Assembly (NCBI GenBank): GCA_903822525.1
Contig: CAIJPI010000023.1
Span: 1 to 38,570, forward strand
Length of the DNA: 38,570 nt
Source of the DNA: an uncultured Bacteroidales bacterium
GTDB taxonomy: Bacteria > Bacteroidota > Bacteroidia > Bacteroidales > UBA4417
Direction: 5' to 3'
Part shown: positions 8,013 through 15,846 of the stretch, one piece after another
How the letters are laid out: each line of letters begins with the position of its first letter
How positions within the stretch are numbered: position 1 is the stretch's first letter
The notes under the pieces: generated by a model
Databases searched by the model: none
Seen by the model: the letters and a program-made list of their open reading frames with translations, nothing else
Told to the model about the DNA's origin: nothing
Made by a program: the position numbers and the translations under genes

Positions 8013-9428
8013 ATGAACAAAAAAGTACAAACTGCCAAATTTGTTATTGCTGACCTGCTCTCAGCCGCTATTGCATGGAGTATTTTCTTCTTCCTGCGCA
8101 AATCAGCTGAAACACAGGCAATGAACGATACTATGCAGATCGTGCTTAGCGATAACAAGTTTTATATCGGAATTTTCGCCATACCTGTTTTCTGGCTTAT
8201 TTTATACGCTATTTCAGGTTCATATCATAATGTTTACCGTAAAGCGCGAATGAGCGAGTTAGGGCAAACACTTCTGATCTCCATAATAGGTGTTATTGTC
8301 ATATTTTTCGCACTTATCCTCGACGATGTAATCCAAACCTATAAGAGCTACTACCATCTGTTCACCAACCTGTTTCTGCTGCATTTTTTAATTACAGTCA
8401 CCTTCCGGTTGATTTTGACATCGAATAATCTCTATAAACTCCGTCGCCGTATCATTGGTTTCAATACCATTATTGTTGGGAGCAACGGAAATGCAATTTC
8501 AATATATAATGAAATAGAAAGCCAGCCTAAGAGTGCATTCAACAAATTTGTCGGATTTGTTCATGCTGTAAAATATCCCAGTTATAAACTCGAGAAGCAT
8601 ATCCCTAACCTGGGGCACTTCTCCAACCTCCGCCACCTGATCGCTGAAATGAATATTGAAGAAGTGATCATAGCCACCGAACGATCAGAGCATAACACCA
8701 TCGAACAGATAATCTCTGAGATTGAAGACACAGACGTACTAATTAAAGTGATCCCGGATATGCAAGACTTCCTGCTAGGTACTGTAAAAACCACATCCAT
8801 TTACCAGACTCCTCTCATTCAGGTTTCGTTCGATTTCATGCCTCCATGGCAACTCAACCTGAAGAGGTTTTTGGACGTTGTACTATCAGCAATTGCGATA
8901 GTTGTACTGTCGCCTGTGTACCTTTTTTGTATAATCGGAGTTAAACTTTCATCGAAAGGACCGGCTTTTTATTCACAGGAACGCATTGGGATCAGTGGAA
9001 AGATATTTATGATTCCTAAATTCAGGTCCATGGTAATGGGAGCCGAGGATGGTACACCAATGCTTTCGTCGAAAAACGATACCCGTGTTACTTCCTTTGG
9101 TAAAATGATGCGCAAAACCCGGCTCGATGAGATCCCCCAGTTCCTATCGGTTTTAAAGGGGGATATGTCGCTGGTAGGTCCAAGGCCCGAACGCCAGTAT
9201 TTTATTGATCAGATCACACAGCGTGCCCCTCACTACAGGCTACTACTGAAAGTAAAACCAGGTATTACATCCTGGGGCCAGGTAAAATACGGTTATGCCG
9301 AAAATGTGGATCAAATGATCGAACGCCTGAAATATGATATCCTTTATCTCGAAAACATGTCGCTTGCCATGGATATTAAAATTATGGCCTATACCCTGCT
9401 CACTGTAATGAAAGGGAGCGGGCAGTAA
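8013..9428 (+). CDS. Polyprenyl-phosphate sugar-1-phosphate transferase (WcaJ/WbaP type)
   Basis: The 471-aa product is an integral membrane enzyme that starts polysaccharide repeat-unit assembly by moving a sugar-1-phosphate from a nucleotide sugar to undecaprenyl phosphate at the inner leaflet. An N-terminal block of hydrophobic helices (residues about 8-140) is followed by a soluble CoA-binding-like Rossmann domain (about 145-265, with FNTIIVGSNGNA). A further membrane segment (about 285-310) precedes the catalytic C-terminal domain. That domain holds the hallmark motifs KFRSM (about 336), DEIPQF (about 372), LKGDMSLVGPRPE and KPGITSWGQV. It closes the cluster that begins with the Gfo/Idh/MocA gene. 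The sugar specificity cannot be told. The stop codon is followed by G-rich sequence (9444-9466). Confidence 0.93.
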   Translation: MNKKVQTAKFVIADLLSAAIAWSIFFFLRKSAETQAMNDTMQIVLSDNKFYIGIFAIPVFWLILYAISGSYHNVYRKARMSELGQTLLISIIGVIVIFFALILDDVIQTYKSYYHLFTNLFLLHFLITVTFRLILTSNNLYKLRRRIIGFNTIIVGSNGNAISIYNEIESQPKSAFNKFVGFVHAVKYPSYKLEKHIPNLGHFSNLRHLIAEMNIEEVIIATERSEHNTIEQIISEIEDTDVLIKVIPDMQDFLLGTVKTTSIYQTPLIQVSFDFMPPWQLNLKRFLDVVLSAIAIVVLSPVYLFCIIGVKLSSKGPAFYSQERIGISGKIFMIPKFRSMVMGAEDGTPMLSSKNDTRVTSFGKMMRKTRLDEIPQFLSVLKGDMSLVGPRPERQYFIDQITQRAPHYRLLLKVKPGITSWGQVKYGYAENVDQMIERLKYDILYLENMSLAMDIKIMAYTLLTVMKGSGQ

Positions 9429-9503
9429 TAACCTGTGCTGTTTGGATTTAGGGCTTGGAGATTGGGAAAGAACGTAATTTGTGACAATCAATAATCTGTA
9501 CCG

Positions 9504-10409
9504 TCACTGATGCATGTCAGGCAGAGTTCCTTGTGGTTCTCCAAAAATCCTGACTGCTCGTATTGAGTAACTATGAAATTTATTATTGCAACTCTGCCGG
9601 CCACTACTAAAGTACTGTGTATATGCATTTAAATAATCATACTCTGAACTGCTCCAGTAGCTACTATTTGTAAAATTCCCAAATCCATTATTTTTCAAAT
9701 TGGTAAACATTAGCCCCAATTCATCTCTGGAAGGCAAAAACCAATCATCAAAACCATTCAAAACCAGATCATCACAAAACCTGGCAGCATAGTAACCATT
9801 TCCCAGAATACTGACAAGGGAGCTGGTGTTCATTTTCCCGGAACCAATAGCAGTGCTGGTTGTACCATAGTAAGTATAATTTTGAGAATACCAGGGGACA
9901 CTTGATCCTTGGTCTTTTTGAGCACAAACAAGTCCATACTGATTAGGGAAGGTTCCACTCAAATAAAAAATAATACCTCCTTCATATATATCGCCGATAG
10001 ATAAGGATGTAGATGAAATTGTCGAAAATGCAATATCAGGTCCATAACCTATGCCTTCTGAATTTATAGCATAAGCCCGGACATGATAAAGTTTACCAGG
10101 AAATAAATCATTTATAGTACTTGTAAAAATACCAGTACCAATTCCATCGGAAGTTTTAAAGTTAGAAATAGTAGGATTGACAGACGTAAACCAACAAACA
10201 CCTCTGGATGTGATGGGTGCACCCCCATCACTTACTATATTACCTCCGCATAGTGCAGAAGTTTGAGATATTTCCGAAATCGCTGCTGAAATTAAAATTG
10301 GTTTTTGAGCATCCGGCTTGTCTTGATCTGTTTCACAACTACTCAAAAATGATAGCAGCGTAAAAATCAGGATGAACTGAAAAGTGAAAAAAATATCTCG
10401 TTTTTTCAT
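9504..10409 (-). CDS. Lipoprotein with FN3-like and DUF1566/Lcl domains, 301 aa
   Basis: The N-terminus is a lipoprotein signal (hydrophobic LIFTLLSFLSSC, lipidated Cys near residue 25). Residues about 38-130 resemble a fibronectin-III-like repeat common in Bacteroidota surface proteins (SQTSALCGGNIVSDGGAPIT, KLYHVRAYAINSEGIGYGP). Residues about 137-295 match the DUF1566/Lcl pattern: GDIYEGGIIFYL, then GFDDWFLPSRDEL, then YWSSSEYD and YSIRAVRIFG. Such proteins are surface-exposed and may bind ligands or glycans; function is not established. The gene is isolated between a convergent + gene and a 234-base intergenic region. Confidence 0.8.
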   Translation of the reverse strand: MKKRDIFFTFQFILIFTLLSFLSSCETDQDKPDAQKPILISAAISEISQTSALCGGNIVSDGGAPITSRGVCWFTSVNPTISNFKTSDGIGTGIFTSTINDLFPGKLYHVRAYAINSEGIGYGPDIAFSTISSTSLSIGDIYEGGIIFYLSGTFPNQYGLVCAQKDQGSSVPWYSQNYTYYGTTSTAIGSGKMNTSSLVSILGNGYYAARFCDDLVLNGFDDWFLPSRDELGLMFTNLKNNGFGNFTNSSYWSSSEYDYLNAYTQYFSSGRQSCNNKFHSYSIRAVRIFGEPQGTLPDMHQ

Positions 10410-10492
10410 ACTCTTTTTTTCTACTATCTATTCAAAGGATGCGAATGAGTGAAGACTTAAAATAAAGGGTAAATGTCTTTCGGAATATTTTG

Positions 10493-10582
10493 CTACAGCC
10501 AATTTTTAAGATTGGATCCCATGATGCAGTGGCGGATTACCTTGTCATTTTTATACCTTTCTACATCGGCTTGTGTAAACAT
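10493..10582 (-). CDS. Candidate small ORF or gene remnant, 29 aa
   Basis: A 29-codon ATG-to-stop frame lies 61 bases downstream of the DUF4294 gene on the same strand. It begins MFTQADVERYKNDKV and ends GSNLKNWL. The composition (amphipathic, charged N-terminal half followed by RHCIMGSN) looks more protein-like than random A/T-rich spacer, but it has no signal peptide or known motif and is too short to judge by length. It could be a genuine small protein, the remnant of a decayed gene, or chance. Confidence 0.25.
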   Translation of the reverse strand: MFTQADVERYKNDKVIRHCIMGSNLKNWL

Positions 10583-10643
10583 TTTCCCGACGGCTTAAAA
10601 TAGGCCACAACTAACTGATACGTATACTGACAGATTATTTTTG

Positions 10644-11240
10644 TCAGATTGAACCACTTTCAATCATCAGGACAATCCGTTCAATATCAGCATCATCGCC
10701 AAGTGGATCGTACTTCACTTTGAGATTATAGCCAAACAAACGGGCAAACGATTGGTAAAAAAATGCCCTGAATCGGCCTCTGAAATCCTTGACAATATCG
10801 TAGGAACAGTTACTTGTCTGCCTGTCAATTAGTTTCAGCAGGATTTTCCCCTGCGAAATAGTAAGATCCTTCAATTCATCACCAAACTGGGCTTCAAGTT
10901 CATCCTCCGCCTTTTTCATCATGGCTTTCCTGGCGATGTCGCTTTTTACACTGGCAATCTGGAGGTTGTATTCATTAAATTTAATTCCGGCTAGTTTGGC
11001 GTAGGGGTATGCCTTTTTAACATTCCTGACCAGGCGGTCCCACTGACGCGATTCGGCCGAATTACGAAAAGTCTTTTTGCCCCAGATGTAAACGTCGTCG
11101 AAATACATAACAGGGATAGTATCCCCGTTAACAACCCTGGCTGTACAGTGATATCCTTCCGCATCATGCGGATTAATTATACCTTGAGCTGAAATCAGGA
11201 AGGGTATAAGTGCCAGGAAACCAACCAAAATGAACCTCAT
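10644..11240 (-). CDS. DUF4294 family protein, 198 aa
   Basis: The product fits DUF4294, a Bacteroidota family of unknown function. It has an N-terminal signal peptide (MRFILVGFLALIPFLISAQ). The domain core has GDTIPVMYFDDVYIWGKKTF, followed by RLVRNVKKAYPYAKLAG, a helical region rich in Lys/Glu (MMKKAEDELEAQFGDEL), LTISQGKILLKLIDRQT and FRAFFYQSFARLFGYNLK. It is probably periplasmic. I prefer the ATG at 11240, which starts directly with the signal peptide, over the in-frame upstream start at 11291. It lies 117 bases downstream of clpX on the same strand. Confidence 0.85.
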   Translation of the reverse strand: MRFILVGFLALIPFLISAQGIINPHDAEGYHCTARVVNGDTIPVMYFDDVYIWGKKTFRNSAESRQWDRLVRNVKKAYPYAKLAGIKFNEYNLQIASVKSDIARKAMMKKAEDELEAQFGDELKDLTISQGKILLKLIDRQTSNCSYDIVKDFRGRFRAFFYQSFARLFGYNLKVKYDPLGDDADIERIVLMIESGSI

Positions 11241-11357
11241 GGTGCAGGTTGTTTTTTGAAATGATTTAAAACTATCCAATTGGTATAACAATCATTAGGG
11301 CACTTTTATTGGATAAACTATGAATTTATTTTAACAACAAGGAACAGTTATAACCGG

Positions 11358-12593
11358 TTATGCTACTTTAAGTCGTGCAATATTGGTTTTGCCAAGTTTC
11401 TCGGCTGCATAATTGCGATCGATAACAAGTTCGGAATGTTTACTTTGTGATGGAATTTCGAACATAGCATCGGTAAGTATAGCCTCCAGTATCGAACGTA
11501 ATCCGCGGGCACCGGTGCGGAATTCCAGGGCTTTATCAACGATATACTCATACACTTCGTCCGTGAAACTGAGTTTAACATTGTCCATTTCGAAAAGCCT
11601 GACAAACTGTTTTATCAGGGCATTCTGGGGTTCGGTAAGGATACGGATCAACACTTCGCGGCTGAGCGGATTAAGGTAGGTAACTACCGGAAAGCGACCA
11701 ACCAGTTCAGGTATAAGTCCGAAACTCTTCAAATCCTGTGGAGCTACATATTGCAGCAGGTTATGACGGTCAATAACATCCTTCTCCCTGTCGTTCGAAT
11801 ACCCGATGGTATTGGTTTGCATACGTGCTGCAATTTTTTTGTCGATGCCGTCGAAAGCACCACCCGAGATGAAAAGAATATTACGGGTATTTACAAGTAT
11901 CATTTTCTGTTCAGGGTGTTTACGGCCGCCTTGAGGCGGAACATTCACCTCAGCTCCTTCGAGCAGTTTAAGTAATGCCTGTTGCACACCTTCGCCCGAA
12001 ACATCACGGGTAATGGAAGGATTATCGCTTTTACGTGCTATTTTATCGATTTCGTCAATAAAAACAATGCCTTTTTCTGCAGCTGCAACATTGTAGTCGG
12101 CAGCCTGCAATAAGCGGCTCAGAATACTTTCAACATCTTCGCCAACATAACCGGCTTCGGTTAATACAGTAGCATCAGCTATACAGAAAGGAACCTGCAA
12201 CAGTTTTGCAATGGTGCGGGCCAACAATGTTTTCCCGGTACCGGTTTCGCCGACCAGTATAATGTTTGATTTATCTATTTCCACTTCGTCCTTATTTTTC
12301 GAAGGTGGTTGATTGATACGCTTAAAGTGATTATAAACTGCAACCGCAAGCACCCGTTTCGAATCATCCTGTCCAATCACGAATTTATCGAGATACGCTT
12401 TGATTTCCTGTGGCTTTGGGGTTTCAAGCGGCTTGTTTTCGGGATGGCCGGTATGCTTTATTTCTTCACGCATGATCTCCCTGGCCTGGTCAATGCAGTA
12501 ATCACAGATATGGGCTTCGAGCCCTGCTATCAGGATATTGGTTTCCCGTTTAGGTCGTCCGCAAAAGGAGCAACGGTCTTCTTTCTTTGTCAT
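11358..12593 (-). CDS. clpX: ATP-dependent Clp protease ATPase subunit ClpX
   Basis: The 411-aa product is the hexameric AAA+ unfoldase that recognises tagged proteins and feeds them to ClpP in the cytosol. An N-terminal zinc-binding domain has Cys8, Cys11, Cys30 and Cys33. The ATPase core shows Walker A GETGTGKT (115-122), the GYVG pore loop (148-151), Walker B IVFIDEID (176-183), the RKH loop (GGRKHPEQ, 222-229) and a sensor-2 segment GARGLRSI. The ClpP-docking loop reads IGY (263-265) where the proteobacterial proteins have IGF. The ATG at 12593 is chosen; an upstream in-frame TTG at 12599 adds two residues only. clpP lies upstream on the same strand but a terminator-like hairpin separates them, so clpX may be partly independently expressed. 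Confidence 0.98.
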   Translation of the reverse strand: MTKKEDRCSFCGRPKRETNILIAGLEAHICDYCIDQAREIMREEIKHTGHPENKPLETPKPQEIKAYLDKFVIGQDDSKRVLAVAVYNHFKRINQPPSKNKDEVEIDKSNIILVGETGTGKTLLARTIAKLLQVPFCIADATVLTEAGYVGEDVESILSRLLQAADYNVAAAEKGIVFIDEIDKIARKSDNPSITRDVSGEGVQQALLKLLEGAEVNVPPQGGRKHPEQKMILVNTRNILFISGGAFDGIDKKIAARMQTNTIGYSNDREKDVIDRHNLLQYVAPQDLKSFGLIPELVGRFPVVTYLNPLSREVLIRILTEPQNALIKQFVRLFEMDNVKLSFTDEVYEYIVDKALEFRTGARGLRSILEAILTDAMFEIPSQSKHSELVIDRNYAAEKLGKTNIARLKVA

Positions 12594-12696
12594 AATCAAT
12601 GCATTAAAAAGACATTGTAAGTATATAAAAAAGCAGAATTCAGTTCAGCTATTTCATGACCATTTATTATTAATGGCCTTTACAACGTAAAGTTAT

Positions 12697-12737
12697 AAAA
12701 AAACCGGCAAAAGTGGATTTTTTTCAACTCTTGCCGG
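12697..12737 (-). terminator. Intrinsic terminator between clpP and clpX
   Basis: On the minus strand CCGGCAA (12737-12731) pairs with TTGCCGG (12710-12704), enclosing 20 bases, and is followed directly by a run of seven T (12703-12697). It starts 21 bases past the clpP stop and would end or reduce the tig-clpP transcript before clpX. Confidence 0.7.
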
Positions 12738-12758
12738 AGGATCAATATGGTGAAAAAA

Positions 12759-13445
12759 TTATTTTACTGCATTCACATCCCTCACCAGGAGTTCATCAAT
12801 CATGCCGTAGGCTTTAGCTTCTTCAGCTGTCATCCAGTAATCGCGATCCGAATCCTTTTCGATTTTCTTGAAAGGCTGACCGCTATGGCTGGCAATGATA
12901 TCGTACAATTCCTTTTTTAACTTCAGAATTTCGCGTGTTGTGATTTCAATATCCGAAGCTTGTCCTTCAGCTCCGCCCATAGGCTGATGGATAAGTATAC
13001 GCGAGTGGCGGAGTGCTGTACGTTTGCCCTTTTCGCCTGCACAAAGCAGCACTGCACCCATGGAGGCAGCCATACCTGTACAAATTGTAGCTACATCAGG
13101 AGCTATATACTGCATGGTGTCATAAATACCAAGACCGGCATAAACAGAACCTCCAGGAGTATTCAGGTATATTTGAATATCCCGTTTCGAATCGACTGAT
13201 TCGAGGAAAAGCAGTTGTGCCTGAATGATATTGGCCACATAATCATCAATCGGAACACCCAGGAAAATAATACGGTCCATCATCAAACGTGAGAACACAT
13301 CCATAGTGGCAACATTAAGCTGGCGCTCCTCAATAATGGTTGGAGATATATAATTGCCATACACGGAGGAATACCTGTTGAGAGTGGTACTGCTGATACC
13401 CCGGTGTTGAACGGCATATTTTCGGAATTCGTTGTGCATGTTCAT
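12759..13445 (-). CDS. clpP: ATP-dependent Clp protease proteolytic subunit ClpP
   Basis: The 228-aa product is the serine peptidase of the Clp machine, a double heptamer that partners with ClpX. The triad can be placed at Ser128 (GMAASMG), His153 (ILIHQPMGG) and the Asp of KDSDRDYW (about 198). NTPGGSVYAGLGIYDTM and AEEAKAYGMIDELL are further family segments. The N-terminus is about 20 residues longer than the E. coli precursor. Two ATGs (13445 and 13439) are close together and I kept the first. Only three bases separate it from the tig stop codon at 13449, so the two genes form an operon, tig first, ended by the hairpin at 12697-12737. Confidence 0.98.
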   Translation of the reverse strand: MNMHNEFRKYAVQHRGISSTTLNRYSSVYGNYISPTIIEERQLNVATMDVFSRLMMDRIIFLGVPIDDYVANIIQAQLLFLESVDSKRDIQIYLNTPGGSVYAGLGIYDTMQYIAPDVATICTGMAASMGAVLLCAGEKGKRTALRHSRILIHQPMGGAEGQASDIEITTREILKLKKELYDIIASHSGQPFKKIEKDSDRDYWMTAEEAKAYGMIDELLVRDVNAVK

Positions 13446-13448
13446 AGT

Positions 13449-14810
13449 TTAGTGTTTTTCGGCATCTAATTTAATGAATTCGTCGTAACTGATTTCTTTT
13501 TCTACCAGTTTTACTTTCGATTTAATATAAGCCGTAACGCGCTGTCCGTATAGCGAATCAACAATACGGCGTACTTCGGCAGGTTTATCTTTTATGAAAG
13601 AATCGGCAATAGTTTCAAGCCTTTCGAGCAGATCTTCGGTTAATTGAAGGGTCCGCCATCCCTGCAGGTAGTAATCTTTTACATAATCCTTAATTTCTGC
13701 ATCACCAACTTCAATTCCAGCCTCAAGGATTATTTTATTTTCAATCAGCTGCCATTTCATTCCTTCGGCATATTTATCGTAATCGCGCTCAATATCTTCG
13801 GCTGTGAGTTTACCTTCGTTGCTTTCGATAAGCCAGCGTTTCATGAATTCGTCAGGAAGCTTAATAGAAACAGACTCAATAAGCTTATCCTGCGAATGGT
13901 GAGCAAACAAATGATCGCTGTCGGCTACAAATGCTTTCTCTGATTCGTTGCGGACCTGATTGCGGAATGCGTCTTCGGTTGTAATGCCTGCTTCAGGGAA
14001 TACTTTTCCGAAAAACTCTTCATTCATTTCAGCAGGGCTCATGGTGCTGATCTCGCTGATAGTATACATGAAATCAGATTCCATGCCTTCAACTTCTTCC
14101 TTACTGATACCTAGCATTGCAGATGCTTCTGTTGCATTTCCGGTTGCTTTCAGCGGATTAAAAGCAATTGAATCCCCTACTTTTGAACCGATAAGTTTAC
14201 TTTTAACTTCCTGATCTGAAACCAGATCAACAGTAAGCTTTGAGGTATGGGTGATACCACCTTCGAGAACACTGCCGTCAGCATTCAGTTGAACAAAGTC
14301 TCCAAAGAGAACATCTTTTTCACCTGTGACTTCAGGATTGATCATATTGCCAAAACGCTGACGCATATCATCAAGATACTTGTCGACCATGGTATCATCG
14401 ACTTTAATTACATGATAATCAACAGCAATGTTTTCGTCAAGTACGAAATCAAATTTGGGAGTCATGCCAAGATCAAAGTAAAATTCTATATCCTGACCCT
14501 CTTTCCAGTCAAATTCAGGAGTAAGTGAAGTATTGGGTATTGGCTGTCCCAGGATATCGAGGTTTTCGTCAGTAATATACTGATGCAGTTTATCAGAAAC
14601 CAGTTTATTCACTTCTTCAGCAAATACGGCACCTCCGTATAGTTTTTTTATCATTCCGAATGGAACATGTCCCGGACGGAAACCAGGCACATTAGCCTTG
14701 CGTTGATAATCTTTTAAAATTTTTGTTACACTTTCGTTGTGGTCAGCGGGGCTGATCACCATCTTGATAGTAGCTGTTAATTCGCCGGTATTTTCCCTGG
14801 TAATTTCCAT
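13449..14810 (-). CDS. tig: Trigger factor (ribosome-associated chaperone)
   Basis: The 453-aa product is trigger factor, which binds the large ribosomal subunit near the exit tunnel and shields nascent chains. The ribosome-docking signature is seen as PGFRPGHVPFGMIKKLYG (about residues 40-57). A degenerate FKBP-like middle domain starts near residue 165 (DFVQLNADGSVLEG), and the C-terminal chaperone arms are rich in charged helices. The FKBP active-site residues look poorly kept, as in many Bacteroidota members. tig heads the tig-clpP operon and a TAnnTTTG box lies 90 bases upstream of the start codon. The tig-clpP-clpX order is widely conserved in bacteria. Confidence 0.95.
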   Translation of the reverse strand: MEITRENTGELTATIKMVISPADHNESVTKILKDYQRKANVPGFRPGHVPFGMIKKLYGGAVFAEEVNKLVSDKLHQYITDENLDILGQPIPNTSLTPEFDWKEGQDIEFYFDLGMTPKFDFVLDENIAVDYHVIKVDDTMVDKYLDDMRQRFGNMINPEVTGEKDVLFGDFVQLNADGSVLEGGITHTSKLTVDLVSDQEVKSKLIGSKVGDSIAFNPLKATGNATEASAMLGISKEEVEGMESDFMYTISEISTMSPAEMNEEFFGKVFPEAGITTEDAFRNQVRNESEKAFVADSDHLFAHHSQDKLIESVSIKLPDEFMKRWLIESNEGKLTAEDIERDYDKYAEGMKWQLIENKIILEAGIEVGDAEIKDYVKDYYLQGWRTLQLTEDLLERLETIADSFIKDKPAEVRRIVDSLYGQRVTAYIKSKVKLVEKEISYDEFIKLDAEKH

Positions 14811-14899
14811 GGTAATAAAAAAAGATGAGTTTAAATATTCTGTATTTATTTGATTTTCTGATACTTATTAACGAGCTAAACGCGCAATAAATAAGTCTG

Positions 14900-14907
14900 C
14901 AAAGGTA
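14900..14907 (-). promoter_or_regulatory. Putative -7 box of the tig-clpP operon
   Basis: Minus-strand TACCTTTG is a perfect TAnnTTTG match and lies 90 bases before the tig ATG. A -33 TTTG could not be placed at standard spacing. The rest of the 280-base gap to the tRNA gene shows no other feature apart from the tRNA terminator. Confidence 0.45.
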
Positions 14908-15045
14908 TTATTTTTAATGATTTATTTTACGAAATTCAATAAATAATGTTTACAATTTCGCATATAGTAATATGCTGCTAATATGCCCAGCTATGTTATG
15001 TAAATAGATGAGCCATTCTCTTTTATTGCTTTCAATACGTTGACA

Positions 15046-15077
15046 TAAAAAGCAAAAAGCTGCCTTCCGGCAGCTTT
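15046..15077 (-). terminator. Intrinsic terminator of tRNA-Leu
   Basis: On the minus strand AAAGCTGCC (15077-15069), a GGAA tetraloop and GGCAGCTTT (15064-15056) form a perfect 9-bp stem followed by a T-rich tail (TTGCTTTTT). It lies 12 bases beyond the tRNA 3' end, so the tRNA is probably its own transcription unit. Confidence 0.85.
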
Positions 15078-15089
15078 AAACATATTTAG

Positions 15090-15171
15090 TGCGGATGAAG
15101 GGACTCGAACCCATACGTCTCACGACACCAGATCCTAAGTCTGGCGCGGCTACCAATTACGCCACATCCGC
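15090..15171 (-). tRNA. tRNA-Leu, anticodon UAG
   Basis: The minus-strand sequence folds as a class II tRNA of about 82 nt. The acceptor stem is GCGGATG/CATCCGC with discriminator A, and the D-arm includes AATTGGTAGCC. The anticodon stem CCAGA/TCTGG encloses loop CTTAGGA (anticodon TAG, reading CUA). The long variable arm TGTCGTGAGACGT is typical of leucine tRNA, and the T arm is TGGGTTCGAGTCCC. The 3' CCA is not encoded. The gene has a promoter (15187-15216) and a hairpin terminator (15046-15077) of its own. Confidence 0.96.
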
Positions 15172-15186
15172 ATGCATAATGTGCCG

Positions 15187-15216
15187 CAAAGGTACAATTA
15201 TTTTTGGGTTGTCAAA
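15187..15216 (-). promoter_or_regulatory. Promoter of tRNA-Leu
   Basis: Minus-strand TTTG (15216-15213) and TACCTTTG (15194-15187) are spaced by 18 bases, close to the Bacteroidota TTTG-N19-TAnnTTTG consensus. The predicted start of transcription lies a few bases before the mature tRNA 5' end at 15171. Confidence 0.65.
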
Positions 15217-15230
15217 ATAACCTGTTCAGA

Positions 15231-15731
15231 TTATTTAAGTGAATCCAGGGCTGACTGATAATCCGGTTCTTCAGTAATTTCTGATACCAGTTGCGAATGG
15301 AGCACGGTACCATCTTTATCAAGAACGACAACAGCGCGAGCCATAAGTCCCTGTAGCGGACCATCGGTAATCATGACTCCATAATTCTTACCAAAACTGT
15401 TGCTGCGGAATTCGGAAGCAGACACTACATTGGCAATTCCTTCGGTGGTGCAAAAACGACCGTGTGCAAACGGGAGATCTTTGGAGATGCATACCACGGC
15501 AGCATCTGTAAGTTTTGAAGCTTCTACATTAAAACGCCTTACGGATGCTGCACAGGTTGCAGTATCGAGGCTTGGAAAAATATTTAATACTACCCGCCTG
15601 CCTTGAAAATCAGCGCTTTTTACATCCGACAAATTTGATCCGACCAACGAGAATTCAGGTGCTTTTGCTCCAACAACAGGCAATTCGCCAATGGTATTAA
15701 CAAGGTTGCCTTTTAAAGTTACTTGTGACAT
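15231..15731 (-). CDS. tpx: Thiol peroxidase Tpx
   Basis: The 166-aa product is an atypical 2-Cys peroxiredoxin that reduces hydrogen peroxide and alkyl peroxides using thioredoxin. The peroxidatic Cys60 lies in [17 protein letters not shown], and the resolving Cys94 in [12 protein letters not shown], both in the spacing of the Tpx family. Length agrees with the family. No signal peptide is present, so it should act in the cytosol. It stands alone between the tRNA gene and the GH3/beta-lactamase fusion gene, with no clear promoter box. Confidence 0.96.
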   Translation of the reverse strand: MSQVTLKGNLVNTIGELPVVGAKAPEFSLVGSNLSDVKSADFQGRRVVLNIFPSLDTATCAASVRRFNVEASKLTDAAVVCISKDLPFAHGRFCTTEGIANVVSASEFRSNSFGKNYGVMITDGPLQGLMARAVVVLDKDGTVLHSQLVSEITEEPDYQSALDSLK

Positions 15732-15846
15732 GTGTGATTTGAGTTAAATGTTATTAATAGAAAAAAAAGCTTAATCAATCAGATGTTATCCGGAAGATCT
15801 TCGATACACGTTTAGATGATATTCAGCAGAATGCTGACCCCATACT

